Source of the DNA: Acephala macrosclerotiorum
Taxonomy: Eukaryota > Ascomycota > Leotiomycetes > Helotiales > Mollisiaceae
Length of the DNA stretch: 64,000 nucleotides
Assembly (NCBI GenBank): GCA_014904845.1
Contig: MU119228.1
Location: 310,001-374,000, forward strand
Direction of reading: 5' to 3'
A program made the position numbers and the translations under genes. Position 1 is the stretch's first letter. Every line of letters starts with the position of its first letter. Positions 11,257 through 21,034 of this stretch are shown one piece after another. Under the pieces are notes generated by a model. The model was not told the DNA's origin, ran no database searches, and worked only from the letters and a program-made list of their open reading frames with translations.

Positions 11257-11868
11257 TTATTTAGACTTCTTTTCCAGTATGTCCCAAGTCTGGCGCCTTT
11301 TCAATTTACCAATACCTTTTCCTTGTCTCCATGTCCAAAACAATTTTCTCTCCCATCCCCCAAAGGAATTTTGCAAAGTCCAAACTTCAAAGACACCTAG
11401 AAAGGTTTCGAGTCGAAGCTCTAAGAGGCACCAGGAAGCCGCTGACAAGACAGCGGAGTACCAATAAGCTATTTTCTCATCAGCCCATCCCACCTCCACC
11501 TCTCCTCTCCTGAGGACAAAACATACCGTTCCAGGAAGAGTCTCAATATCCTGACAGCAAGCTGGTATACCTATATCACTCGCGACATTATCGCAAACGA
11601 ATTTCTTATTAGCACCATCGACGATGTATGCTAGGCTGCCTTCAAGATTTTAAGTCAGTCACAACTTTGAAACGAATGGGAGAGGGAGAGGAGAGGGGGG
11701 AGAAAACAACTTACAACCAAAACCTAAACCGCTGGCAAGGAAACCGTCGCAGCATCCTCCAACGCTAGGCTTGGGGCAAAGGAAGATGATTGGTAGATCC
11801 AGACCTTGGGGGAGTGCGGTGGTGGTAAGTGTTAGGGCGAGGAGGGAGAGTGCGATTGTGAACTTCAT
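11257..11868 (-). CDS. Hydrophobin-like small secreted cysteine-rich protein
   Basis: The ATG at 11868 opens a signal peptide (MKFTIALSLLALTLTTTALP). Exon 1 is 11711-11868. A 75-nt intron (11636-11710) joins it to the second exon. The spliced chain shows eight cysteines in the order C-x7-CC-x11-C-x14-C-x11-CC-x10-C, close to class II hydrophobins (C-CC-x11-C-x16-C-CC-x10-C), which coat spores and hyphae with amphipathic films. Key pieces are IFLCPKPSVGGCCDGF, GLGFGC, KKFVCDN and IPACCQDIETLPGTVC. The 3' end is unclear. The frame stays open to 11257, adding about 80 Trp/Lys-rich residues foreign to the family. Alternatively GTATGT just before the last Cys is a donor and the true last exon is shorter. 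The class II assignment is an inference from spacing only. Confidence 0.6.
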
Positions 11869-12796
11869 TTTGGAATCGGTGTTGGGAATCTTTGATTAGA
11901 TGTAATTTGATCGATTGGATGTGACTGCTTGTGAATGTGGGGGATATCAGAGAGATGATATCTGGCTTTATATATTGTCACCAGGCGACGATCACGAGGT
12001 GGAAGGATTTGCAAGGGGGAAAACGGCTGCACAACGAAAAGCTTACCACGAGGGTAATATTCGAAATGCCGAATCCTCGGCCGGACGCTAAAATTGAACG
12101 TCTCGTATCCTTCCCTAAAGTGAACCTGAAAGTGGAAACGATTAGCGGTATGAGGCTCAAGTGACGGTTGGTACAGTACTGCGTCGTGGCCTGTCAAGTT
12201 GAGTGATATATTTGAGGTGCGGGGATTTTAATATCCATTGCAGTGCTTACTCGGCTCTAAAACCACTAGAAAATCTAACATGACCTAGCCGTCAGCCTTG
12301 CGGCCCAGACAAATTGTCAGCCTTATTGTAGTACCAAGTTCACTGGGTTTATGCTCCATTTCCCGCATTTATGTATGCGAGATCCGTTGATGCGCCCAGC
12401 TCAGGGAGTTTCCCAAGCGGCTTGTCCTCTCAAGTGAGTTTTGTCCTATGAGAGCTCGTAAGTCGTCAAGCGGGAAGCGTGCCAAATCTTCCGCAGGCCC
12501 AGGATTCCGTTGTGGTACATGCTTACTCCGAGTTATCCGCCATCGGAATTAGGTATAGAGTCATGTTGTTCATATAACTTGTATTACAGTGAGACACTCC
12601 TTCGCGTGAGCCCACTCGGATTCTTGTGCCAGGTCAGAATGAGGCCGAGCTGAACAGTTTCCTCGGTTTTACTGCCCTCAAAGCTGAGAGCGGTCAATGA
12701 ATCAGTTTGATAGAAAGCCTTCAGATGTCTGCTGAGCTTTTAAGTGTTCTCATGTGGTACAAAATTCAGAATTTAGACAGCCGACTTTATGCTTTA
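11869..12796. other. Intergenic, no gene recognised
   Basis: This is promoter-side DNA of the hydrophobin-like gene, then featureless sequence up to the inverted-repeat element at 12797. It contains no recognisable gene. Confidence 0.5.
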
Positions 12797-13079
12797 CGAG
12801 CCTGTGATCATAAGTCTGTTCTTTTTAGGCTGTTTTCAGGCTACTTTTTCGCGAAGAACTTCAAAGTTTACGCCATTACTTAAAAAGTATAAAACAACTA
12901 CAAATTAAAATCCTTTAAAACTGTAATTTATTATTTAATAAAAGCTAAAGTATCTTTTTATAAATTAATTAAATATGTTTATATTTTGATTCAAAAATCG
13001 ATATTCTGTTTCAGCGTGTATTTATTAGCGAGAAGCCCTAAAAAGCCCTAAAAAGCACAGACTTATGATCACAGGCTCG
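12797..13079 (+). mobile_element. MITE, PIF/Harbinger-like family B, copy 1
   Basis: A 283-bp element is bounded by a perfect inverted repeat (CGAGCCTGTGATCATAAGTC at the left and its reverse complement at the right, about 23 bp) and flanked on both sides by TTA. A three-base TTA/TAA target duplication is the hallmark of PIF/Harbinger transposition. The interior is AT-rich and non-coding, so this is a non-autonomous element. A diverged second copy in reverse orientation is at 18506-18758. Confidence 0.85.
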
Positions 13080-13082
13080 TTA

Positions 13083-13816
13083 CCTGATATTGCGACCAAT
13101 TTCTTGGCTCGATTCGCCTCGCCATTCTAAAAATAATTCTTGCAATCTATCTTCATTTCTTTCGTCAACTTACAACTCCTTTTGTGCCTCTTGCACCATT
13201 ATTCCCTTGAACAGAATCCGTAATCATGCTTCTGAAGGAGATGTTGGAATATGAAGCTTGGGTTGGGAAAACGTGGGTTTTAGCGAGATGACCAGAGTGC
13301 GCTAGAACATTAGGTTCGAATGCCTGGAAACTTAGCGACCGAGGCCCCGGAACACCATTGGCCTCAGCGATAACTGGTTACAAGAAATCCTTCCTGTGCC
13401 ACTTTGAGAATATTCTATTTCCAGAGATATCTAGCATTATCGCAGGCATCATTGTCCATTCCAAAATTATGCTATCTACAACCAAACCTTAATTGAAATG
13501 AAAGTCGTCAAAATTTTGCTTTAGAACAATAGCGTGGTCTCCGCATTCGTCCAAGGCATGTTCACCCCTTGCCGTCCCTGCTCATTGGCATAATAGCCTT
13601 GTCCTTCTGACTCCCAAATCAAGTCCCTGTCCTGGCGATCTAATCAAATACTGTATTCATCAAACACCTTTCTCTTGACTTCCATCGATCTTGCTCCTCT
13701 CTCAATTATTTCCACGATTGAAAAGATTCTGTACCTCGCCAACAATTCACCCATGGAGTGCACACCGCCAGCTCGCGGTTAATGATTGGGATCATAAACA
13801 TAAAGAGGTTAGTATA
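13083..13816. other. Intergenic, no gene recognised
   Basis: About 730 bp lie between two repeat elements. No open frame with protein-like character was seen. A GGTTCGAATG motif at about 13312 resembles a tRNA B box but no tRNA fold surrounds it. Confidence 0.5.
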
Positions 13817-14233
13817 TAGGGTCGCACGAGTCCGAGTTTAACTCAAAACTCTAGCGCTTTTCGGCAGAATTAGACTCGGACTCGAGCACTTTTAGCTTGA
13901 ATTAGATGTATATATCCAAGTCTGATTTTGGAATGAGTTGATTCGATTTCAAGACTCGAATAAAATATAACCTATAATTTTTTAATTATAAAAGAAATTA
14001 AGTCTAAAACTTAGAAAATTATATTAAAAAGTGAAAACTTTATATTAAATTTTTAAGAGATTTCATAAAATTAAGATCAAAATTAAGGATAAAATCAAGG
14101 CACGCCTTCCTATTACAAACTCGCGATTTATACTCGAATTTGCCGAGTCAAGGTTTTTTATAAAATTAGACACAAGCTTACCAAGTTAAGACTCGAATCT
14201 AATCCAAGCAGGACTTAGACTTGGCTAACCCTG
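13817..14233 (+). mobile_element. RIP-decayed inverted-repeat element (hAT-like ends)
   Basis: An AT-rich 417-bp block has ends TAGGGTCGCACGAGTCCGAG and, read inward from the right, CAGGGTTAGCCAAGTCTAAG. Thirteen or fourteen of the 20 end bases match and most differences are C/T or G/A. The CAGGG-type terminus resembles hAT elements, but no 8-bp target duplication is evident. The interior repeats GACTCGA-like words around an A/T core and is non-coding. The right end supplies the stop codon of the dead gene on the opposite strand (14225-14662). Confidence 0.55.
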
Positions 14234-14662
14234 CTCCAATCCTTCTTCGTAATTGAAGCTCGGTTCCTGAGAATTCATCGGTACATGACCGAAGATATCC
14301 AGCATTGTGAAAGTCTCTTCTCTTGAAGGCGGTGATGGCATCTCTTGAGGTCCGACACATAAATACTCGAATGCCTTGTCCCGAACCTCATAGTCGACGG
14401 CTGTACCTCCTCAGAAGAAGATCTTGGCCACTTGCATGGGCTCCAACTCCCCGTCATGTGTAATTTGGTAGAGGGCGAGCCTCGATGCAATAGCATCAGC
14501 TCTACCTAATCCTTTGCAAATGAAGTCTTCGGTAATTTTGAAGCTGGATACTGTCTCACTCTTTTGAATTTCGAGCTTCAGAGCGTCTAACGTCGTATCG
14601 GTTTTACTTTGAGTCGCCATGATTAGCGACAACGGGTTCCGAAAATTCCTGATTGCAAACAT
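14225..14662 (-). pseudogene. Unknown protein remnant with an in-frame stop
   Basis: The frame reads MFAIRNFRNPLSLIMATQ, continues protein-like to QITHDGELEPMQVAKIFF, meets TGA (14411-14413), and then continues in the same frame with GGTAVDYEVRDKAFEYLCVG through MLDIFGHVPMNSQEPSFNYE to a TAG at 14225 inside the end of the adjacent repeat. One nonsense codon without frameshift fits CGA to TGA, a RIP-type change. I do not recognise the family. An alternative start is the Met at 14620. Confidence 0.5.
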
Positions 14663-14770
14663 AGCTCCCGGTTTCGTTTTCCCGCCTTGAGAGTTACACT
14701 GTGTCAATGTGATGATTTAAAGAAACATAGACCCGATCACGTTATCTCAACTGCTCTCCTAGAGTCAGCA

Positions 14771-15261
14771 ATGGATAACATCGTCAAAGTCCATGCTCAT
14801 TGTCCCGACGACCTAATTCTGCCTTTTCAAATTCAGGAGCAGTGGCAACCATGGAACTCCCCATATACTTTCAATAGTGGCACAATTATTAATCACATCC
14901 AGCCCCACCCAGAAGGATACGCTAGGATTAATAAGGTCGGCGGCTTCATATCTAACGAATTTGCTGGAAATAGTTTTGGGGAAGACTCTTTTGCAGCTAT
15001 GTTCGACTTTGCATTAAACCCCCTTCGACGAACTGATGCATTTCTGGAAACAATACAAAGGAATCGACTCTTTATCAATATAACGGAAATATTCTACCTC
15101 GGGCCGTATGAGGATCTTTACGGCGGCGGAAGAGGTCTTTACACGACTTGGAGGTTTGCTACAGAGCACGGAACCCTGCGAAGGCACAAATAGAAATCAA
15201 AAGACAACTCGACTACCAAAGACAGCAGGAAGAGCAAGAACAAGCGGAATACCAGGGATAG
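14771..15261 (+). pseudogene. Unknown protein remnant with one frameshift
   Basis: The ATG at 14771 opens MDNIVKVHAHCPDDLILPF and a protein-like frame to about 15155 (DLYGGGRGLYTTWRF). The natural continuation is in another frame (YRARNPAKAQIEIKRQLDYQ, then a Gln/Glu-rich helix) to TAG at 15261. A single indel near 15150-15160 explains both halves. A very short intron is less likely. The family is not recognised. It runs divergently from the remnant at 14225-14662 with about 108 bp between starts, so the two may once have shared a promoter. Confidence 0.4.
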
Positions 15262-15798
15262 TACATGCCTTAATAGAGGTAGCGTTTTGTAGAGGCAAGG
15301 GAGACCAGGAGTCATGTTTGGATAGAAGTGCTCTGAAAGCAGATGATGGTATCTGAATTTGCATTCGAGGCTTTAAAGTCTCCTGAATCAACGCTTCCGT
15401 AATCTTTGAATCTCTATCTTATTCATTTGGCATTAACAACTCGTAAAACTACTATGGGACTTGAAGAGAAATTTGGCAAGCTATCGCGTGTTTTGACTTC
15501 CGACCCTTTATCCAATGACATTTATTCTACTGTGAATGGTGAACCGTTTTCTGGTTCATCTTCGTCAAGATCTAATGATGGTACTCCGATCTAAACAGAT
15601 TCCCAAAACCAGTTGGAGACCTTCGAAAACAAAATATACAAATATACAGAACAATTTCTACGTCAACCAACAATCTTTTGCCAAGCGAAGAAAACAAGAA
15701 ACTGAAAACTGCGAAGTTATCCTCTTTATGTGCCCGCTGAGGGCCTCATTTGTGAGGAGAGAGTCAAACAAAGGTGCCATGCTTAGTATTTGCACACT
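15262..15798. other. Intergenic, no gene recognised
   Basis: About 540 bp downstream of the remnant and beyond the 3' end of the rhodopsin-domain gene. Short open frames only. Confidence 0.45.
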
Positions 15799-17007
15799 TC
15801 AGAATCTCCGCCCCTCCTGATCTTGGTTCCTCATATCCTCCCTCGCGGAAAAACTAGTAGTTGATTTGTCCATGCTTTGTAATCTGATTGGGATCCTGTC
15901 ATCGGAGAGCTGGTCGAATGGAGCTTCGAAGCCTTTCATTCGGTATTTCTGCATCAGAGGGCGGAGCTCGAGGATACCTGCGACGCTAATGCCAATGCTG
16001 ACTTCCGCAGCAGACCAGAGGAAGACAGGTGCAGCATCGACTAGAGATTCTGGTCAGAAATTGAAGTGAAGCCACGAGATGATACTTACAGAGTGGATCT
16101 GTCGAAGCCTTAAGCTTGGCAAGTGTTGCCAGACGGATGAAGTTCGCAATGCTCGCCCTGGAACATTGCATTAGTTTCTTCAAGCGATAATTAGAGGTGG
16201 TAAGCGACACGTACAATACGCCTAAACCGAAGATGCCATAAATGTAAATCTTTAGTGTTTTGTTCACTCCCCGACCTCTGAGCATATAGAATGGGGCGAA
16301 GAGGAAAATCATGTCAAGGCTGACAGTAGTTCCTGACAGGGCAAATCCGACCGCAATCTGTTGAGTGGCTGGCAGACAGACTCCTTTCTTTGTCGAATCG
16401 ATCAGTTCCCAGGTGTAGCTGATGGGAGCACACTGAACGAGAAAGTATTCGACGACAATGATACAAATGAGTGCATCGATGAGGATTGCTGCTTGGAGCA
16501 TATAGATGTGCCATTTTACTTGGGCCCACTGCAGCAAAGTGATAGCAAGACTAGCTTTCATGATGCTTGTAAGAACAACATAGATAATTTCCAAAAAGAA
16601 AATAAACTGCACGACGTCTTCGTTAGTACCTTATGTTTGCAGGAAAATCGAGGAACAAGGTTGTGCATGCCTTTAAGCTATTTCCAATGCCCTTTAGAGT
16701 TGCAGAAGTTGTATGTGAACCAATTCCATTCTTGACACCGAGGGTAAGTAAACCTAACAGCCCACCATAGATTATCTAGAACCATCAGCTAATGAGCAGA
16801 TATTGGGAACCATCCTTGCTTCCTTACCACAGCGATTATCATGAACACGTCATTGAAGTTGAACCGTTTTGCGATACCTCTACTGTAGCATCGTAATCCA
16901 ATGAAGAATGTGTTGATAACTAGAAGTACGGCCGCGACAGCAATGGTAGTAGGTCCTTGACTCGGAGCTACGGCTGCGAGCCCGTGTTGGGTAGAATTAG
17001 TAGACAT
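15799..17007 (-). CDS. Fungal rhodopsin-domain (PTH11-like) seven-helix membrane protein
   Basis: Five exons join in frame to 328 residues: 16828-17007, 16671-16775, 16215-16606, 16090-16157 and 15799-16040. It starts MSTNSTQHGLAAVAPSQGPT. The fold is the fungal rhodopsin domain of seven transmembrane helices, seen in AVLLVINTFFIGLRCYSRG, LKFIFFLEIIYVVLTSIMKA, ILIDALICIIVVEYFLVQC, GVCLPATQQIAVGFALSG and the cytosolic-face NFIRLATLAKLKASTDPLF. Proteins of this group include PTH11-like putative receptors, but ligand and signalling partners are unknown here. The second intron begins GC, a GC-AG intron, and splicing there restores the typical ALKF-like junction. Introns are 49-64 nt. No defect was seen. 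Confidence 0.82.
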
Positions 17008-18086
17008 AGCGACTATGAGCAGAACGCAGGTCGCATCCAAAGAGCTATGATGATAGAGACGATTTAATTGATAGGAACTCGAGAATGTGAACTTCCTCTC
17101 GTTTTCGTTTTGTGGAGGGGGTTTCTCTTGTTTATCTCGTGCACTACTAGATATTGTCGCATGAATGTTTCGCGTTGCCACCAACCGGACTCCCGAAAAC
17201 AGATGCCATTCATTGACTGAAACTTTTTAGAAAGCAAGAAAAGTCTGGGCTGTTGGGAAGGGGATGATTGTGTCGAAGTATCGAGGCACCATTTTACGTT
17301 GTGGCGCACAACTGAAACTTCTCGCAACCTCAAACATCATGAGCTTGGACACCCTGGCCACCACCAGAGTTTCGCCTGATAGTACGCAACGCAGCGTAAA
17401 ACATGCGAGGGCTCAAAAATCAAAAAGAAAATACAAACATGTGAGCCATTCAATGTTCTTGGTATAGTTTTGAGCCATTTAACCAAAGTTAACCTTCCGC
17501 ACTAGACAGCGGATGCAGCTCTCTTTTACTACTAGGACAAGATGCCCAGGCTGCAGCGCCAGACTAGGTCCGGCATACTCAGGTTCCGCTGAGGCTCTGC
17601 TTGAGCACTTCTAGAGACTGAAACAGAACAGCGGGGGAAGAAGTAAATCCGGGGCTGAGTTTAGGCGTTAAAGAAGTGCAAAATGCTTGCGCCACCTCCA
17701 TTGCGCCAAAACGGCTTGGTTGTGGACATCATTTTAAACTTTTCCAAGAGATTACCAAATGCAGATCCCGAAAGGAGATGATTGAAACAAGTAGTTGAGT
17801 TGCCGAGGTGGCTTCTTGAATGGCCACAAGAATCTCTTCTGGACAGCTTTCTGCTCCTTATCCATTGTTCGGCGTCCAAGCTATGTTCTCAAGGATGAAA
17901 TTGCCTCAGCTCACTTCAGTGATTTGGAGGGTTATGGCGAAGCAGCGGCTTCGGATGCCGATGGGCATAGATTTCGGCTTTGCTTTGCGCCCCGTGGAAG
18001 TTTTATTATATTGCGCAGTCAAGTTCCTCCGCTGCATGTCGAGCACGGTGCACATGCCACTACATGCTTGCATATTATTCTTGATA
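17008..18086. other. Intergenic, no gene recognised
   Basis: About 1.08 kb upstream of the rhodopsin-domain gene, ending at the element at 18087. Open frames near 17800-18100 have no recognisable protein. Confidence 0.45.
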
Positions 18087-18213
18087 CTCTCCCCCCCTAA
18101 ATAAATGTAATTGTGGTACTTTGTGGGTACGTTGCGGGTAGGATACTGGGGCACTGGGCTAGTAAAAATCACTATATTGAAGGGCCTAGCAGACCTTTTG
18201 AACCTTCTCTAGG

Positions 18214-18361
18214 TACCCTGTGCTCAGATCCGACCAGTTTTTGACCTGTGCTTTGAGGCAACCAGGGCGCATAGCCACTGAGNNNNNNNNNNTACCCTGT
18301 GCTCAGATCCGGCCAGTTTTTGACCTGTGCTTTGAGGCAACCAGGGCGCATAGCCACTGAG
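18214..18361 (+). repeat. 69-bp direct duplication across an assembly gap
   Basis: The 69 bases 18214-18282 recur at 18293-18361 with a single A/G difference (CCGACC against CCGGCC), separated only by ten N. Overlapping contig ends that the assembler failed to merge would give exactly this. A real tandem repeat is the alternative. Confidence 0.9.
18283..18292. other. Assembly gap (10 N)
   Basis: Ten N bases of unknown true length lie inside the element at 18087-18417. Confidence 0.99.
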
Positions 18362-18505
18362 ATCTTTCGTTACTAGGGGTTGCCCCATAATTACATTTAT
18401 TTAGGGGGGGGGGAGAGTAGCAGTGCATACATGCAGCCGTCGAGTCGGGGTCAGCCACCCCACTCTCGGCTCGAAGTCTACCGATATATAGGGGGGTTCG
18501 CTTAA

Positions 18506-18758
18506 CGAGCCTGGGATTATAAGTCTGTATTTCATAGGGCTCTTTGGGCCTTCTCGCTAAATGAACGCTGAAACTAAATTAACTCAAATTTGTTTTATAA
18601 ACTCATTATAGCTTTTTATAAATATTGTAATATAAGTTCAAATAATTTTGATTTGTGCGTATTTCATACTTTTAAAGTAAAGTCGTCGAGATTAGTTTTC
18701 GTCGCTTAAAAATGCCCTAAAAATGCCTAGAAAACACAGACTTATGATCCCAGGCTCG
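18506..18758 (-). mobile_element. MITE, PIF/Harbinger-like family B, copy 2
   Basis: A 253-bp element has nearly perfect terminal inverted repeats (CGAGCCTGGGATTATAAGTC at left, CGAGCCTGGGATCATAAGTC from the right), flanked by TAA on both sides. It is the same family as 12797-13079 but in opposite orientation: the word TTTCAGCG, a GCGAGAAG motif and the terminal GCCCTAAAA repeats align only after reverse complementing. It is non-coding. Confidence 0.85.
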
Positions 18759-18906
18759 TAAGACCTAGCCCGGATTTTGCGACCTTGAACGGACTCGTAA
18801 GTTTGGTAAATAGCTTCATTTTGGGTTGTCGGTGGAATATAGACGAGAAGTTACAATTTGATTGTCTGCTCATATCATATCGTTCCCTGTTTGCACTGGA
18901 ACCAAG

Positions 18907-19283
18907 ATGAGCACACTTCAAGGCATGGATCTTCCAAGGATCCAGAAGGCGCTTTCGGACCTCCCTATATCGCCAATTTCTTCCATTTTGCTGGGCATTG
19001 TTTTGCTCGTTGTGCATTTCATAGTGTGTTTAAATTACCCGACTCTTCTGAATCACATGTACTAATTGCATCTCAGAGGGAAGGATACAAGATAGACCTC
19101 CCCAAAGTCCCCAAGATCCCAATCGCTCCAGGCTCTTATCCATTCATCGGTCATCTTGTCTCACTCAGCGGTCATCAGAAACTGAGTGACGCGATTATTT
19201 TCTCAAGATGGGGAGTGCAGCTCTCGTCTGGGGTCTTTCAGATCGGGTTTGGAAGCCAACGCAATATCATTTTTGGGTCTTAG
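18907..19283 (+). pseudogene. Truncated cytochrome P450 (N-terminal piece)
   Basis: Exon 1 (18907-19023) encodes MSTLQGMDLPRIQKALSDLP and one membrane anchor (ISSILLGIVLLVVHFI). A 53-nt intron with a TACTAAT branch joins exon 2 (19077-19283), which gives the P450 entry region: LPKVPKIPIAPGSYPFIGHL, then SRWGVQLSSGVFQIGFGSQR and a stop. Similarity continues briefly in the next frame (VLVTSSDA) and then ends. The I-helix, ExxR and heme-Cys regions are absent, so no oxygenase activity is possible. A 5' fragment left after deletion plus a frameshift is the simplest reading. Confidence 0.75.
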
Positions 19284-19706
19284 TCACGAGTTCAGATGCT
19301 AAGATAAATTTCCCTGGATTGTTGGTCCTTTGTCGTGTGGGGTTTTTATCTCGAATACCCCGAGGGGCTTTAGAGGACTGCCCAAGCTGTGGGGGTCTCA
19401 ATCTTTCCGAGCTTAATTCCCCGCCCAATCCATAGAGTGGAATGGACCAGGGAAGCATAATTGAAAATTAATTTCGCTACTGTGCTGTATAGGGATAAAC
19501 TCTGTTAAAGGACCACCCACAACACGCAGCTTCCACCAGCCTCAAAAGCACGACGCTGCACCTGACAATTTCGTACAGGTTGTATTCATGCAACCAAGAA
19601 TAAGAGAAGACCAAAAAAATAGCCCTCAACGCCATCTGTCTCAGCAAAGAAAAGAATATTTGAAGCTTTGGAAGCGTCGCGAAGTTTTCACACCATTCCG
19701 CCCGAT
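19284..19706. other. Intergenic, no gene recognised
   Basis: About 420 bp beyond the P450 relic and the convergent six-exon gene. Nothing was recognised. Confidence 0.45.
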
Positions 19707-21034
19707 TCATTCGGTATGTTGAGTTTCTGAAAAGAATGTCAGTATACAAGACGCAAAGGTCAGAAGCAAGGTGGCATACCGGCATCATTTGAGGTACGAG
19801 GATCTCCGGTTGAGTCGACATCGGGAGGTGAATCAAGTAAAGGAACCTCGGCTGGAGATGGCTTGGTCGGGTCGCGCCCCGTTGAGACGTCATGATCACT
19901 CTCTTGGTCTAACCAGATTGTCAGTACGCGAGACACATAAGTTCGAAAGAAGAGAGCTATACCGGTCAACGGACTAGGCAGCGAGTCACGAGATTCAGAG
20001 GCAACAGAGTTCGCTTTCGTAAGCTCACTGCTACCTTTCGTTTTGAGACCAGGCCGTTCACGCTCGGTGGGACTAGGCTTGACTTTTGAACAGACTATCA
20101 GTACATGAGACAGAAGAAGGAGGGATCATTACCATTTTCAATCGCGGTACCAGTCTTAGCGTTACTCTGTCCAGCAATGGTGCTGAGTGTAGAGGGAACA
20201 ACCTCAGTCGACAGAGCGCCAGAACTGTGCTTTCTCGACCACTTGCCTCCTTTTTTGTCATAAGGAATGAATGAAGAATCAACTCTAGCTGAGGTAGGAT
20301 GTCCAGATACGGTAGCAAAATTGGTACCACGAGCATCACCCCGTCGTTGTAACTCATCAGCAATCTTCACCACATGCGACGTATGGTAGTCTTTCTGCTT
20401 CATCATGGCGAGTTTCAGCGACCCCTTGAATCCCTCCAACTCCATCACCTGGTTTATTATGCATCCTCGATACTTTTCGCAATAACGGACTTTAAAAGTG
20501 CTTCTGCCCCGGAATCCACTCGGTGCTTGGAAGATGACGATGAAGCCCTCGGCTGTGTCGACAAAGGCGGAGGTGAACTTGACTGGCATTCCGAGACAAA
20601 GCGAGGCGATAGTGACCTCACGATATTCGGGTGTAGGAGGGTCAATGGATTTAGCAAGTTCATCTGCAACTTCTTGCACCAGCCAAGGTTGATTAGCTGG
20701 GATTCCGTTGAGGACGTGGCTTTCTGTGAATTGTGTCAGAACCAATCTTAAGTTCAACCCAAGTGCAGGTCTGTCTGCAAGAATCCTGAGGACGAAGGTG
20801 CGCACCTCCGACGCGAGGATGGAGTCTCAGAAACTCGCCATGATCTTGCAAGAGTGAAATTGCCAACTCCAAAGGAGTACCTTGTAAGAGATAACCGTCC
20901 CAATTGCCAGGTTCCGGAAGTGTGCCACGGAGTTTTGGGAAATGAGTGAACACGGCCTCAATCAATGCTTGAGAAGGTTAGTGTTTATGACATCTAAAGT
21001 GGACTTAGAAAAGAATACCAGCCATGGATGGCAT
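19707..21034 (-). CDS. Uncharacterised fungal protein with five phase-1 introns
   Basis: Six exons are proposed: 21019-21034, 20881-20967, 20133-20825, 19963-20082, 19780-19908 and 19707-19726, giving 354 residues from MPSMAALIEAVFTHF. The conserved-looking core lies in exon 3: TFVLRILADRPALGLNLRLV, NGIPANQPWLVQEVADELAK, GMPVKFTSAFVDTAEGFIVI and MELEGFKGSLKLAMMKQKDY. The C-terminal third is Ser/Thr/Pro/Lys-rich and probably disordered. No known domain was recognised, and there is no signal peptide or membrane segment. The second intron (20826-20880) is the least certain. Without it the protein would carry GTPLELAISLLQDHGEF followed by a one-base frameshift, so a damaged gene is the alternative there. 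All five introns interrupt codons after the first base. Confidence 0.6.

Larger units (their letters stand above)
18087..18417 (+). mobile_element. Inverted-repeat element with TA target duplication (mariner-like MITE)
   Basis: The ends are CTCTCCCCCCCTAAATAAAT(GTAATT) on the left and its reverse complement, with two more C in the run, on the right. TA stands immediately outside both ends (18085-18086 and 18418-18419), as for Tc1/mariner. The interior has no transposase. A 10-N gap splits it and the sequence on both sides of the gap is duplicated. Confidence 0.72.

Noticed and set aside
13290..13335. tRNA-like B box GGTTCGAATG
   Set aside because: No A box at proper spacing and no acceptor-stem pairing could be drawn around it.
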